Shown piece after piece: positions 11,079 to 19,535 of a stretch of 64,000 bases of DNA (position 1 is its first letter; each line of letters starts with the position of its first letter). A program made the position numbers and the translations under genes. Below the pieces are notes generated by a model. It had not been told where the DNA came from. It was given only the letters and a program-made list of their open reading frames with translations, and made no database searches. This stretch comes from Blastocatellia bacterium (lineage in GTDB: Bacteria; Acidobacteriota; Blastocatellia; UBA7656), in assembly GCA_035275065.1 (NCBI GenBank), contig DATENM010000014.1:62001-126000 (forward strand), given 5' to 3'.

Positions 11079-12737
11079 TCACTTGAGGGGGTCGGTGTGG
11101 CGCGTGCGCGTCTGGGCTTCATTCCAGAGAACTTCGAAAATCTGCACCACGTGGGCCTTGCCTTTGACATAGACCTCGCCCGCCGGGCGCACAGGGAAGT
11201 CATCGCCGATGATGTCGCGTGTCGAGCGGCTGATGATGATCTGCCCGGCCTGCGCCTGCTTCTCTAGTCTCGCCGCCAGGTTCACGGCATCGCCGATTGC
11301 GGTGTAGTCGGTGCGCTCTTCCGAGCCGATGTAGCCGACCGTCACCGTGCCTGTGTTGATGCCGATGCCGATAGCGATGTCCGACATGCCCATTGTTCGC
11401 AGGTCGCGGTTGACCGCCGCCATGCGTCGCTGCATGGCGACGGCCGCGGCAACCGCATTGGTCGCCGCGTCGGCGCATTGCAGCGGCACGCCGAACAGCG
11501 CCATCAGCCCGTCACCCATATACTTGTCGAGCATGCCGCGATGCTCGAAGACGATGGGCGTCATGTCGGCGAAGTATTCATTCAAGATCTGCACGACTTT
11601 GTCCGGCTCAAGGTCTTCGGACATCGTGGTGAAGCCGCGCACGTCGGAAAACAGCATGGTCACACACGAGTTCGTGCCGCCGAGGTTCAAGGCGTCGGGG
11701 TTCTTCAATATCTCGTCAACGACATGCGGCGCCATGAAACGCCGATACTTGGCGCGCGCCAGCTCTTCCCTGACCAGTTGCTTGTGCGTGATGGCGTTGT
11801 CGACGGCGATTGACGCCTCGGCGGCCACCGCGTTGAGCAGGTCGAGATCGTCTTCGCGCAGGATCTTCATCGGCTCGGTACAGTCAACGTAGATGACGCC
11901 GAGCGCCCCGGTCCTGCCGAGCAACGGCGCGCACATGACCGAGCGAATGTTGTGCATGATGATCGACTGCGCCGCCACCAGCCGCTGGTCGAGCGTGGTA
12001 TCGAGCGAAAGCAGCGAAATGCGCTCCTGCAAGACGCGGTCAACCACGGTGCGGCTGATGCTGATCTCGCCGGCGGTGGCGCGCGCCGGGTTGCGGAACT
12101 CGGTGGCGATGCGGTCCAGCCCGCCGCTGTCGGCGTCGCGCAGCAGCACCAGGAAGCGGTCTGCCGGTGTCAGGCGGAAGACCATCTCGCTCACCTTCTT
12201 GAAGATCGCGTCGAGCGCGAAGTCGCCGCTGAGCATCTGGTTCAGCTCGTAGAGGCGCGACAAGGTTTCGGCCTTCTTGCGCAGCGTCTCGATATACGTG
12301 TAAAGCGATTGCCCGCTCGGATCAGCAGCGCCCAGGGCCGTGCGGTCAAGTTTCGGCACGCTGCCGGCCAGCTCATCCGGCTTGCGCATAAAGACCGTGC
12401 CGCCGATGGCCTGGTTCTCGTAATTGATCGAGGTCGTGTCGCCGCCAAGCTTGAACTCGAAGTTGTACTTGCTGATGGTGAACTTGTCACCGTTTGAAAG
12501 GGGCTTTTCCTTGACGCGCTGGTCGTTGATCCAGGTGCCGTTGGCGCTTTCGAGGTCAACCAGCGTATAGCCGTTCGCCGTGCGCTTGATGAGGGCATGG
12601 GCGCGCGACACCTGGCCATCGTCCAGCACGAGGTCGCTGCGGTCGCCGGCCCGCCCGATGCGGATTTCGGCGCGCGTCAGTTGAAAGTCAAACGATTGAT
12701 TGGTTCGGGTGTCCGTGACGATCAGTTTTGAGGCCAT
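11079..12737 (-). CDS. FHA-GAF-class III adenylate/guanylate cyclase
   Basis: A 552-residue soluble signalling enzyme that makes a cyclic nucleotide, most likely cAMP. Start MASKLIVTD at 12737. Residues about 1-100 are an FHA phosphothreonine-binding domain (IRIGRAGDRSDLVLDD, QVSRAHALI, ESANGTWIN). Residues about 170-325 are a GAF domain. Residues about 355-535 are the class III catalytic domain, with metal-binding Asp residues in MLFSDVRGFT and KYMGDGLMALFG, and the DYTAIGDAVNLAARLE signature. It is the last gene of the minus-strand electron-transfer locus, 31 bases after a cAMP phosphodiesterase-like gene. A second FHA domain is found in the cytochrome fusion two genes upstream, so a shared kinase may regulate both (inference). 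Confidence 0.94.
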   Translation of the reverse strand: MASKLIVTDTRTNQSFDFQLTRAEIRIGRAGDRSDLVLDDGQVSRAHALIKRTANGYTLVDLESANGTWINDQRVKEKPLSNGDKFTISKYNFEFKLGGDTTSINYENQAIGGTVFMRKPDELAGSVPKLDRTALGAADPSGQSLYTYIETLRKKAETLSRLYELNQMLSGDFALDAIFKKVSEMVFRLTPADRFLVLLRDADSGGLDRIATEFRNPARATAGEISISRTVVDRVLQERISLLSLDTTLDQRLVAAQSIIMHNIRSVMCAPLLGRTGALGVIYVDCTEPMKILREDDLDLLNAVAAEASIAVDNAITHKQLVREELARAKYRRFMAPHVVDEILKNPDALNLGGTNSCVTMLFSDVRGFTTMSEDLEPDKVVQILNEYFADMTPIVFEHRGMLDKYMGDGLMALFGVPLQCADAATNAVAAAVAMQRRMAAVNRDLRTMGMSDIAIGIGINTGTVTVGYIGSEERTDYTAIGDAVNLAARLEKQAQAGQIIISRSTRDIIGDDFPVRPAGEVYVKGKAHVVQIFEVLWNEAQTRTRHTDPLK

Positions 12738-12768
12738 ACTTCTTCTACGATAATAAGAGTGGTTTCGC

Positions 12769-13539
12769 TTACCATTCGTACACGCGGTCAATTTCGCCGA
12801 CGCCGACCTTTAGCATTTGCAACTCGCCGAGCTGACGAATCACCTCTTGCCGGTTGGTCGGTTTGATATGGACGGCAAAAACTTCGACGTCGCGGCCGAG
12901 CTTGCCCAGCTCAGAAGCCAGCAACTCGGGCGTCAGGTGCTTGGACGCCTCGGCCAGCCAGCCCAGCTCATTCGGGAACGACACATCAACAAAGACGGCG
13001 CGCAGGTGCGAGCGCTCTTTCGCCGCCGCCCATAGCTCATCCGTGCAGTAGGTGTCGGAGGTGAACAGCACCGCCGCGTCGTCATCTTCGACAATCAGCC
13101 CGGCGTTGGGGACGACATGATTGACCGGGATCGGCGTCACGCGCAGGCCGGCGATCTCGACGGTTTCGTGCGGCACCAGGACGCGAAACTCAATCGTCGG
13201 CTGATCGCTCGCGGGCAGCAGGATATTGCGAAAGTCCGGCCATATCTGGTCATTGAAGACATGCTCTTTGAGCGCCTCGACGACCGGCTCCAGCCCATAA
13301 ATGACCACCGGCCCTTCGAGCACGGTGTAGGCTTCGGCGACATAGATGGGCAGCGAGGCGGTATGATCGCTGTGCGCGTGCGTGATGATCACACAGTGCA
13401 CCTGGCCCATCTCTTCGGGCTTGAGCGCAAAGCCGAGGCTGCCCGCATCAACCGCCAGGCAGTCATTGATGAGGAACGAGGTCAACGCTTGCAACTGTGA
13501 CTTGCGTCCGGCGGCGCTCGGCAGTAGCCTGACTTTCAA
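12769..13539 (-). CDS. Metallo-beta-lactamase-fold class II cyclic-nucleotide phosphodiesterase-like protein
   Basis: A 256-residue metallo-hydrolase. The motif THAHSDHTASLP (His54, His56, Asp58, His59) matches the class II cAMP phosphodiesterase variant of the MBL fold. Further metal ligands are likely in PIPVNHVVPN, FTSDTY and FAVHIKPTN. Hydrolysis of cAMP is inferred from this motif and from the adjacent cyclase; an RNase Z/PDE-II-like activity on another substrate is possible. The start is TTG at 13539, supported by aaggag eight bases upstream, so it would be missed if only ATG were allowed. No signal peptide, so cytoplasmic. It lies 81 bases after the cytochrome fusion gene, on the same strand. 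Confidence 0.82.
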   Translation of the reverse strand: MKVRLLPSAAGRKSQLQALTSFLINDCLAVDAGSLGFALKPEEMGQVHCVIITHAHSDHTASLPIYVAEAYTVLEGPVVIYGLEPVVEALKEHVFNDQIWPDFRNILLPASDQPTIEFRVLVPHETVEIAGLRVTPIPVNHVVPNAGLIVEDDDAAVLFTSDTYCTDELWAAAKERSHLRAVFVDVSFPNELGWLAEASKHLTPELLASELGKLGRDVEVFAVHIKPTNRQEVIRQLGELQMLKVGVGEIDRVYEW

Positions 13540-13620
13540 ACGGCTTCTCCTTCATCTCGGGGTGGCGCAGGGCTTTCGCCCGTACATCTTCGCAGGTTTC
13601 ATGGCAGAATGCCACAGCGC

Positions 13621-16600
13621 TCAACCGATCTTGATGCCCAGCCCTTCGAGGAACTTCGTCGGCTTCTCGCCGCCGATCAGCGCAAAGATGTAATCGTTCT
13701 TCAAGCGTTCTTTCTCCTCGTTCGAGCGCGAATCAACGAGGATGACTTCGTCGGCCTTGATCTCTTTGATGGCCCGCCGAACCAGCATCTTGATCTTGCC
13801 GGCATCGATGCAGTCATAGAGGTTCATCTTATTGCCGAGCTTCAAGTCGCCTTTCAGGTCGCTGCGCACCAGCAGGGTCACTTCGTTGTCGCGAGTGAAG
13901 GTGATCTGGTCGCCGTCGCGCTTGAATCCCGACAGGTCAACCGCCGCCTCGATGGCCGAGTTGCCAGCGCCGACAATGATACAGCGCTTGCCTTTATAAT
14001 CGTCCGGGTCAGAGAGTTTGTACTTGACCTTCGAGTCGTCGAAGGCCGGGCGCACCCGCGACGGGAACGGGCTGCCGCACTTGGGGCAGAACTGCTGATT
14101 GCCGGTGCGCGACGTGCCGCACTTCGGGCAGTGCTTGGCGACGATGGGTTCTGCCGGCACGGGAATCTTCATCTCTTCGCCGGGGACGCGCAGCTTCTGC
14201 GGCGTGCCGCGATTGCCGATGGCCAGGATGACGCGCCGTGCTTTGTAGCTGACGATCTCTTTCTCTTTGCCCTTTTCGCTGGTCACGGTAAAGATGCCGT
14301 CGGCGCGCTTGATGTCTTTGCAGCTCTCTTCCTGGTTGATGACCACGCCATTCGACAGCATCGTCTTGGTCCAGCCGTCGAGCATGGATTCCTTCTTATC
14401 GCCGACGCCGGGCAGCGGGATGCCGCCTTTGGCATCGACGGTATCGGGCTTGAAGAAGACGTACTTGCCCGCCGGGTAATTGGCGATGGTGGCAACGATC
14501 TGATCCTGTTCAAGCGCCACGTAACGCAAGCCGCGTTGCTTGGCAAGCACGGCCGCCGACAGCCCCGCCGGGCCGACGCCGATGATGGCCACGTCGTAAT
14601 CGGCGTTGCCATTCGCGCCTTCTTTCTTGAGATCCTCGACGACGTAATCGATCACCTGGCCGCCTTCGTTGATGGCGTTCTTGATGAGCGGCACGCCTGA
14701 CACGTCGCCGACCATGTAGATGCCCTCGACGTTGGTCATCAGCTTCTGATCGCGCGCCGGCACTTTGCGCTTGGCAATCTTCTTATCCGTGTTGATGACG
14801 ATGCAAGCCTTTGGACTGGTCGGGCACTCAACCGTGCAGGCGGTGTCTTCCATGCACTGGTCGAGCGCGATGGGTGTCGAAACCCCATTGACGATGGCCA
14901 GCACATCGTGCGGGCAGGCTTCGACGCAGGCGTGACAGCCGATGCACAGCACAGGGTCAACCACAGGGTGCGGGTAGGCCGGCCCTTCGGCTTTGGCTTT
15001 CTCCAGATCAATCGAGCCGGTGCGCGGCAGCGGCACGGTCGGCTGCTTTACGACTGCCGTCGCCGCCGCCAACTGCGACTTGCGCCGCGCCGTGCCATAA
15101 GCCATTACCGCCAGCGCGGCAATCGGCACCAGGCCCACGAGCCCCGCCCAGACGTACCACGGCAAGCCGCCGAACTGCCGCGGCGCGCGGGTGTTGATAT
15201 TGGCCTTGTTCTGGCGCTGGACTTCAGCCGGCCCCGTGCCGGCAAAGACTTTATCTATTACCTTCGGCTGCTGCTCTGCCGGCGGCACCTTGGCGTTCAG
15301 CGTTGCCAGATAGGTCTTTAGCTTCTGCGGGTCTTTGCCGCTGTCTGTGACGACGCGAGCCAGGTCGTTCTTCTGCCCGTGCTGAACGTGGCAAGTATTA
15401 CAATTGACCTGCGCCGTGGTGGCGCTGGTCGCCGCAAAGCTGACGCCGTGACACTTGGCGCACTCGTCTTTCGGCGATCTGAGAAACGCTTCGTCGCCGG
15501 TTGCGCCGCGCGTGTGGCAATCGCCGCAGCTCATGCGCCCGGCCATGCGGCCCCATTGATGCAAGGCATGGAACTGGTCGCGCGGTTCGTACTGCGCCCA
15601 GGCGTCAGGATAGCCTTTGCGCTTGACCTGATCCGGCGTCAGCTTCCACTGCCACTTGTCGTAGACGACCGGATAGCCCACCTCGCCGCCGTGCGGCACG
15701 GGAAGCAAACGGCCCGCGCGCTCGCCGGTTTTGATCGTGTAGTTGCCGTTGTGGCAATTGGCGCAAAGCTGATAAGCCACCAGCCCTGCGTGAATGTCTT
15801 TGCCCTGATGCTCTGTGTGACAGCTCGAACAGACCATGCCTTCGCGGTCGTGCGCGTCGTAGATGGTCGGCGCAAAGGCGGCAAGGGGGGGCGAAGCCTG
15901 TGTGCGGTGACAATCGATGCACTTATCCTGCATGCCCGTGGTGACGCCGTGACAGTTCGAGCAGGAATTGCTATTCGACTGCATGGCGATGTTGCGCTTG
16001 CCGAGATCATTGGGCGCGAACAGGCTGGCGTGGGCCGAAGAAACCGGGCCGGGCGAATAAGCCGACTCGTAGATCAGGAACGCCGCCAGCGACAGCAGCA
16101 GGACGGCCGCCGCCCCGACATAGAAGTAGGACTTGCGCCACAGCCGCGCCAGGTCGCGCGTCGGTCGCCAGTTGAACTGGAACTTGCCGAGCCGCTGGCC
16201 GCCGCGCGGGTGCAGTAATGTGCGGGCGGCGATCTTGCCGGCTTCGCGCTTGCGGTTCTTCCAGAAGAGGTCGAGCGCCTGTTCGTCCTGCGCCGGCATC
16301 ACGGCGCGCAGCAGCCCCGTGCCTTCCTGTCGCTTGGTGCCGGCGAAGGTCATGCTTTGCGACCCGGGCTTCGGCGGTCGCTTCATGATGATCGTCGAAA
16401 CGCCTTCTTCGCTGAGCCCCGGCCCTTGCGCCTGCGGCACGGCCCCGGCCTCCCACTCAGTGGTGGAGTCGACGGCGCGCTCGACGGCCAGCGCCAGAGC
16501 GTTCTGCACGTAGTTGACCTGAATCAGGAACGGGCCGATGCGAAACACGTCGCCGTCGGCGAGCGCCGTCTTCTCAACCAGCTCGCCGTTCAGCACGGTG

Positions 16601-16836
16601 CCGTTGGATTGCGACAGGTTGAACAGCCAGAACTCGCCGCGAATCTCTTTGATGCCGGCGTGGGTGCGCGACACGGCGCGGTGATTCAGCACCAGATCGT
16701 TGCTGACCAGCCGCCCGATGGTCAGGCCCTCGCTTTCGAGTACCACATCATCAACCGCGCTGTCCGTGTCGCGGCGTCGGATGAGGAAGCGGTTTTTTGA
16801 AGTCTCAATCTTGGCAGCCATATCTTTCATTACCAT
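13621..16836 (-). CDS. FHA / heptaheme cytochrome c / ferredoxin / flavin reductase fusion
   Basis: A 1071-residue multi-domain membrane protein, numbered from the start whose ATG shares a base with the upstream stop (TAATG). Residues about 19-107: FHA domain (TIGRLVSNDLVLNH, SQSNGTVLNG). About 236-257: membrane helix. About 292-486: seven CXXCH haem sites (CSNCH, CIDCH, CSSCH, CANCH, CGDCH, CAKCH, CNTCH). About 559-582: second helix. About 631-680: two [4Fe-4S] clusters (CIGCHACVEACP and a variant second set). About 748 to the end: two-dinucleotide-binding-domain flavoprotein (IIGVGPAGL for FAD, IIVGAGNSAIEAA for NAD(P)), interrupted by a zinc ribbon with two CPKCG motifs. Topology predicts FHA and reductase inside and haems outside. 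I infer NAD(P)H-to-periplasmic-haem electron transfer in one chain. Function unproven. Confidence 0.9.
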   Translation of the reverse strand: MVMKDMAAKIETSKNRFLIRRRDTDSAVDDVVLESEGLTIGRLVSNDLVLNHRAVSRTHAGIKEIRGEFWLFNLSQSNGTVLNGELVEKTALADGDVFRIGPFLIQVNYVQNALALAVERAVDSTTEWEAGAVPQAQGPGLSEEGVSTIIMKRPPKPGSQSMTFAGTKRQEGTGLLRAVMPAQDEQALDLFWKNRKREAGKIAARTLLHPRGGQRLGKFQFNWRPTRDLARLWRKSYFYVGAAAVLLLSLAAFLIYESAYSPGPVSSAHASLFAPNDLGKRNIAMQSNSNSCSNCHGVTTGMQDKCIDCHRTQASPPLAAFAPTIYDAHDREGMVCSSCHTEHQGKDIHAGLVAYQLCANCHNGNYTIKTGERAGRLLPVPHGGEVGYPVVYDKWQWKLTPDQVKRKGYPDAWAQYEPRDQFHALHQWGRMAGRMSCGDCHTRGATGDEAFLRSPKDECAKCHGVSFAATSATTAQVNCNTCHVQHGQKNDLARVVTDSGKDPQKLKTYLATLNAKVPPAEQQPKVIDKVFAGTGPAEVQRQNKANINTRAPRQFGGLPWYVWAGLVGLVPIAALAVMAYGTARRKSQLAAATAVVKQPTVPLPRTGSIDLEKAKAEGPAYPHPVVDPVLCIGCHACVEACPHDVLAIVNGVSTPIALDQCMEDTACTVECPTSPKACIVINTDKKIAKRKVPARDQKLMTNVEGIYMVGDVSGVPLIKNAINEGGQVIDYVVEDLKKEGANGNADYDVAIIGVGPAGLSAAVLAKQRGLRYVALEQDQIVATIANYPAGKYVFFKPDTVDAKGGIPLPGVGDKKESMLDGWTKTMLSNGVVINQEESCKDIKRADGIFTVTSEKGKEKEIVSYKARRVILAIGNRGTPQKLRVPGEEMKIPVPAEPIVAKHCPKCGTSRTGNQQFCPKCGSPFPSRVRPAFDDSKVKYKLSDPDDYKGKRCIIVGAGNSAIEAAVDLSGFKRDGDQITFTRDNEVTLLVRSDLKGDLKLGNKMNLYDCIDAGKIKMLVRRAIKEIKADEVILVDSRSNEEKERLKNDYIFALIGGEKPTKFLEGLGIKIG

Positions 16837-19268
16837 TACCGCGAGGCGTAATAAATCACCTGAATGATGTGAATGACCATGAGCCCCAGCATCACCGACG
16901 TCGTCGCGACGTGCGGCGGCAGCCACCACTTGCAGACGCGGTGCAGGAAGATCAGCGCATCGACGCGGCGCATCGTCACCGCCGCTTCAATCGCCTGCTC
17001 CAGCCGGTCGCGGTCTTTTTGATTCTGTAGCTGCTGATATTCGGCGCCGGCGCCGCGCTTCGCCGCGTCAATCACGGCATCGAGCGGCTCGCGCTTCAGA
17101 AATTGCCTGAGCAAAAAGCCGAATGAGGTGAAGCGCGGGATGATGCGGTTGCGCACCAATCCGCGCAGCGGTTCGGCGGGCGTTGCGCCGATCTCGGCAA
17201 GCTCTTTCTGCAATTCGTCGCGGCGCTGCAAGAGGTCGTCAATCAGCAACGGCGAGCCTTCGATCTTCGTCAAGATTCGCGGCGCTACCTGATAGGCGAG
17301 GATGCCGAAGAGGCCGGTCAAGATCACCAGATCGAAGCTGATCATCAGCGCCCAAGTCAGCGGCCCGCCCGCGTCTGTGCCGCCGTGCAGCAAGATCATG
17401 ATGCCGCCGATGACGCCCAGGTAAAGGTGCGACAGCAGCCAGTACCTGAGCGGCCCCCTGCGCCGCGTGTAAACCTTGCGCCGCATCGGATAGAGCATGA
17501 CGCCGATGATGCCGAGCAGCCCGACGAGCCCTGTGATCCAGCGCATGTTCAGGAAGCTCACCAGCCGCTCGCCGAGCCCGTAGCGTTGCAGGCCATAAAT
17601 GGTCCCGGCAGTGAGCAGCACGGTCAGCACGATTCCAAGGATGTGGCTCAATAGGCGCGGCGGGTCCGAGCGATGGATGTTGCGCCCCATCGCATGCGTC
17701 CGATCCATCACCATCAAGCCCTGAATGGCGCCGATCTCGTCGAAGTATTGAATCGGGCTGACGCGCGCCAACGCCCCCGTCGGGCAGTTCTCTTCGCAAC
17801 TGTAAGCCTGCCGCTTGCTGCCTTCGGGGTTGATCGTCGTGTTGTTGCAAAGGTTACATTTGACGGCGACGAGGTCGTCGGTCGCCTCGATGGCCGGCGG
17901 CAGCGGGTCTGTGCCGATGCGCATGTAATCTTGCAGCTTGGTGGCAAAGGTGACTTTCTGTTCGCTCGCCTTGTCGCGGCGCGGGATCATCGAGATGGCA
18001 TTGTACGGGCATTGCGTGGCGCAATCGCCGCAGCCGATACAGGTCGGTTTATTGATGTCAATCTGGCCGTTGCCGAAGCGCCCGATGGCGCCCGTCGGGC
18101 AGCCGGTCAGACATTCGGGGTCTTTGCAATGCATACAGACCGCAGGCGACAGAATGCTCTGCACGGCGCGCGGGCGCGGCGCCTCAAGCCGCGTCACCTG
18201 TATGCCGCGCCGCAGCAGCCGCGACTGGCCATGAATCTTGTGGCAAGCCAGCGAGCAGTTGCCGCAACGCACGCACAAGTCCATGTCCATCACCAGCAGG
18301 TTGGTGCCATCAACGAGGCCCGTATCGATCAACGCCTGCTGCGCGGCGAGCGTCTTGCCGCGCACGGCCGGCTTCGGGCTGACGCGCGCCTGGGTGGCGG
18401 GCGGCGCAAGCTCGTCGAGGCCGCGCGCCAGCGCCTCGCGCAGCACGGTGTTCTGGCGCAGCTTGGCGATGGATATTTCCAGCACCTCTGTGCGCCCCAT
18501 CAGCGTCACCGTCCACGGCCAGGTGGTGTTCTTCAGGATGCCGTCTACGCCGAAGGCGAAGCCGCGCCCGAGATAATCCTCAGTCTTCTGACCGTTGGGA
18601 TAATTGACGCGCCGCAGCCAGCCGCTCTGAATGATATAGACGCGATCAGCCGCCGCGCCTTCGCGGAAGAGGATGTGGTTCTTCGAGAAGACGCGGAACA
18701 GTGACATGTTCTTGAGTTCCTGCACCTGCTCCGGGGTCAGGTTGAGGCGCGTGCGCAGGGCGTCGAGGATGTTGTCGCGCCCGTGGCGGCGGTAGGTCGT
18801 ATCGAGCGAGTCGGCGAACGACTTGATCTTGCGCAGCAGGCGCAAGGCGGGCCGCTGCACTTCCATGATCTGCGTCGGCTGTTTAGCGGCGGCGCAGACC
18901 GTCGCATTGCGCGGCACGCCGGCCAGCACGCTCATCTCGCCGAACTGCTGGCCGGGAGCCAGTTCGCTGACCTTCAAGGGCTGACCGTTCGGCGCATTAA
19001 TGAAGACATCGGCGTGCGAATTGACGACGATGTAAAACGTGTTGCCGCCCCAGTCGCCGGCACTAATGATCGGCTCGCCCGGCTCGTAGGTCAGCAGACG
19101 CACGTAGGGTCCGACCTTCTTGCCATTGTAATTGCGCCCGTAGACCGAGACCTCCAGATCAAGCTCATGCTCGAAGTGGCCCTCGTTGACGGCCAGCAGA
19201 TCGCGGATCGAAGGCAGCGTCTGAATGGCGTTAAGGACTTCGCGGCGACTCTGATGTTCTCGCGGCAT
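16836..19268 (-). CDS. Double cNMP-binding / four-cluster ferredoxin / cytochrome b membrane fusion
   Basis: An 810-residue protein. Residues about 50-155 are a CNMP-binding domain with an intact cassette (FGEMSVLAGVPRNATV, 109-124). Residues about 185-285 are a second, degenerate one. Residues about 328-500 hold cysteine sets for four [4Fe-4S] clusters (CVRCGNCSLAC, CMHCKDPECLTGCP, CIGCGDCATQCP, CNLC/CEENCP), as in DmsB/HybA electron-transfer subunits. The rest is a membrane domain with helices near 540-560, 578-595, 610-630, 637-658 and 783-806. His614/His628 and His786/His800 form two H-x13-H pairs, the spacing of di-haem cytochrome b helices. I infer a quinone-linked module gated by cAMP. 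ATG at 19268 follows aaaaggtagtct. Its stop overlaps the next start. Confidence 0.9.
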   Translation of the reverse strand: MPREHQSRREVLNAIQTLPSIRDLLAVNEGHFEHELDLEVSVYGRNYNGKKVGPYVRLLTYEPGEPIISAGDWGGNTFYIVVNSHADVFINAPNGQPLKVSELAPGQQFGEMSVLAGVPRNATVCAAAKQPTQIMEVQRPALRLLRKIKSFADSLDTTYRRHGRDNILDALRTRLNLTPEQVQELKNMSLFRVFSKNHILFREGAAADRVYIIQSGWLRRVNYPNGQKTEDYLGRGFAFGVDGILKNTTWPWTVTLMGRTEVLEISIAKLRQNTVLREALARGLDELAPPATQARVSPKPAVRGKTLAAQQALIDTGLVDGTNLLVMDMDLCVRCGNCSLACHKIHGQSRLLRRGIQVTRLEAPRPRAVQSILSPAVCMHCKDPECLTGCPTGAIGRFGNGQIDINKPTCIGCGDCATQCPYNAISMIPRRDKASEQKVTFATKLQDYMRIGTDPLPPAIEATDDLVAVKCNLCNNTTINPEGSKRQAYSCEENCPTGALARVSPIQYFDEIGAIQGLMVMDRTHAMGRNIHRSDPPRLLSHILGIVLTVLLTAGTIYGLQRYGLGERLVSFLNMRWITGLVGLLGIIGVMLYPMRRKVYTRRRGPLRYWLLSHLYLGVIGGIMILLHGGTDAGGPLTWALMISFDLVILTGLFGILAYQVAPRILTKIEGSPLLIDDLLQRRDELQKELAEIGATPAEPLRGLVRNRIIPRFTSFGFLLRQFLKREPLDAVIDAAKRGAGAEYQQLQNQKDRDRLEQAIEAAVTMRRVDALIFLHRVCKWWLPPHVATTSVMLGLMVIHIIQVIYYASR

Positions 19269-19535
19269 AGACTACCTTTTCATAAAAATGGATTCGTATG
19301 AATGATCTTCCAAAGCCTCTGTGGATCGGCTGGTCAGAGAGTATACACCGATTGAGGATGACGGCGGAAGGATGAATCCGCGCATCCTCTCACGAATAAC
19401 TGAATGGGAATTAAACACGCAGACACGGAGGCACGGAGATACACGCGGAAGCCTCTGTGCTTCCGCGTCTCCGTGCCTCCGTGTTCAACTTTACATTCAC
19501 GCTTTGCCGAATTGAATGGCTCTGCCGCCCCTCGG
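19269..19535. other. Gap inside the electron-transfer locus
   Basis: These 267 bases split the minus-strand locus into two blocks. They hold a strong hairpin (19414-19485) downstream of the nonaheme gene and a possible minus-strand -10 box (TATACT, complement of 19340-19345) about 70 bases before the cNMP/ferredoxin gene. No convincing -35 accompanies it. No gene is seen. Confidence 0.5.
19414..19485. repeat. Heptad-like hairpin (acggagg/cacggag type)
   Basis: The left arm, with acacggaggcacggaga, pairs with tctccgtgcctccgtgt on the right. An inner stem cgcggaagc (19444-19452) pairs with gcttccgcg (19459-19467) around a 6-base loop. It sits after the nonaheme gene and could end transcription of the upstream part of the locus. 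Confidence 0.75.

Noticed and set aside
13609..14700. A 363-codon plus-strand frame opposite the flavin reductase domain
   Set aside because: No ribosome binding site or family motif; the opposite strand has clear FAD, NAD and Fe-S motifs.
14901..14942. CIGCH in the FHA-cytochrome fusion as an eighth haem site
   Set aside because: It is part of CIGCHACVEACP, a [4Fe-4S] ferredoxin motif on the cytoplasmic side, so it was not counted as haem.
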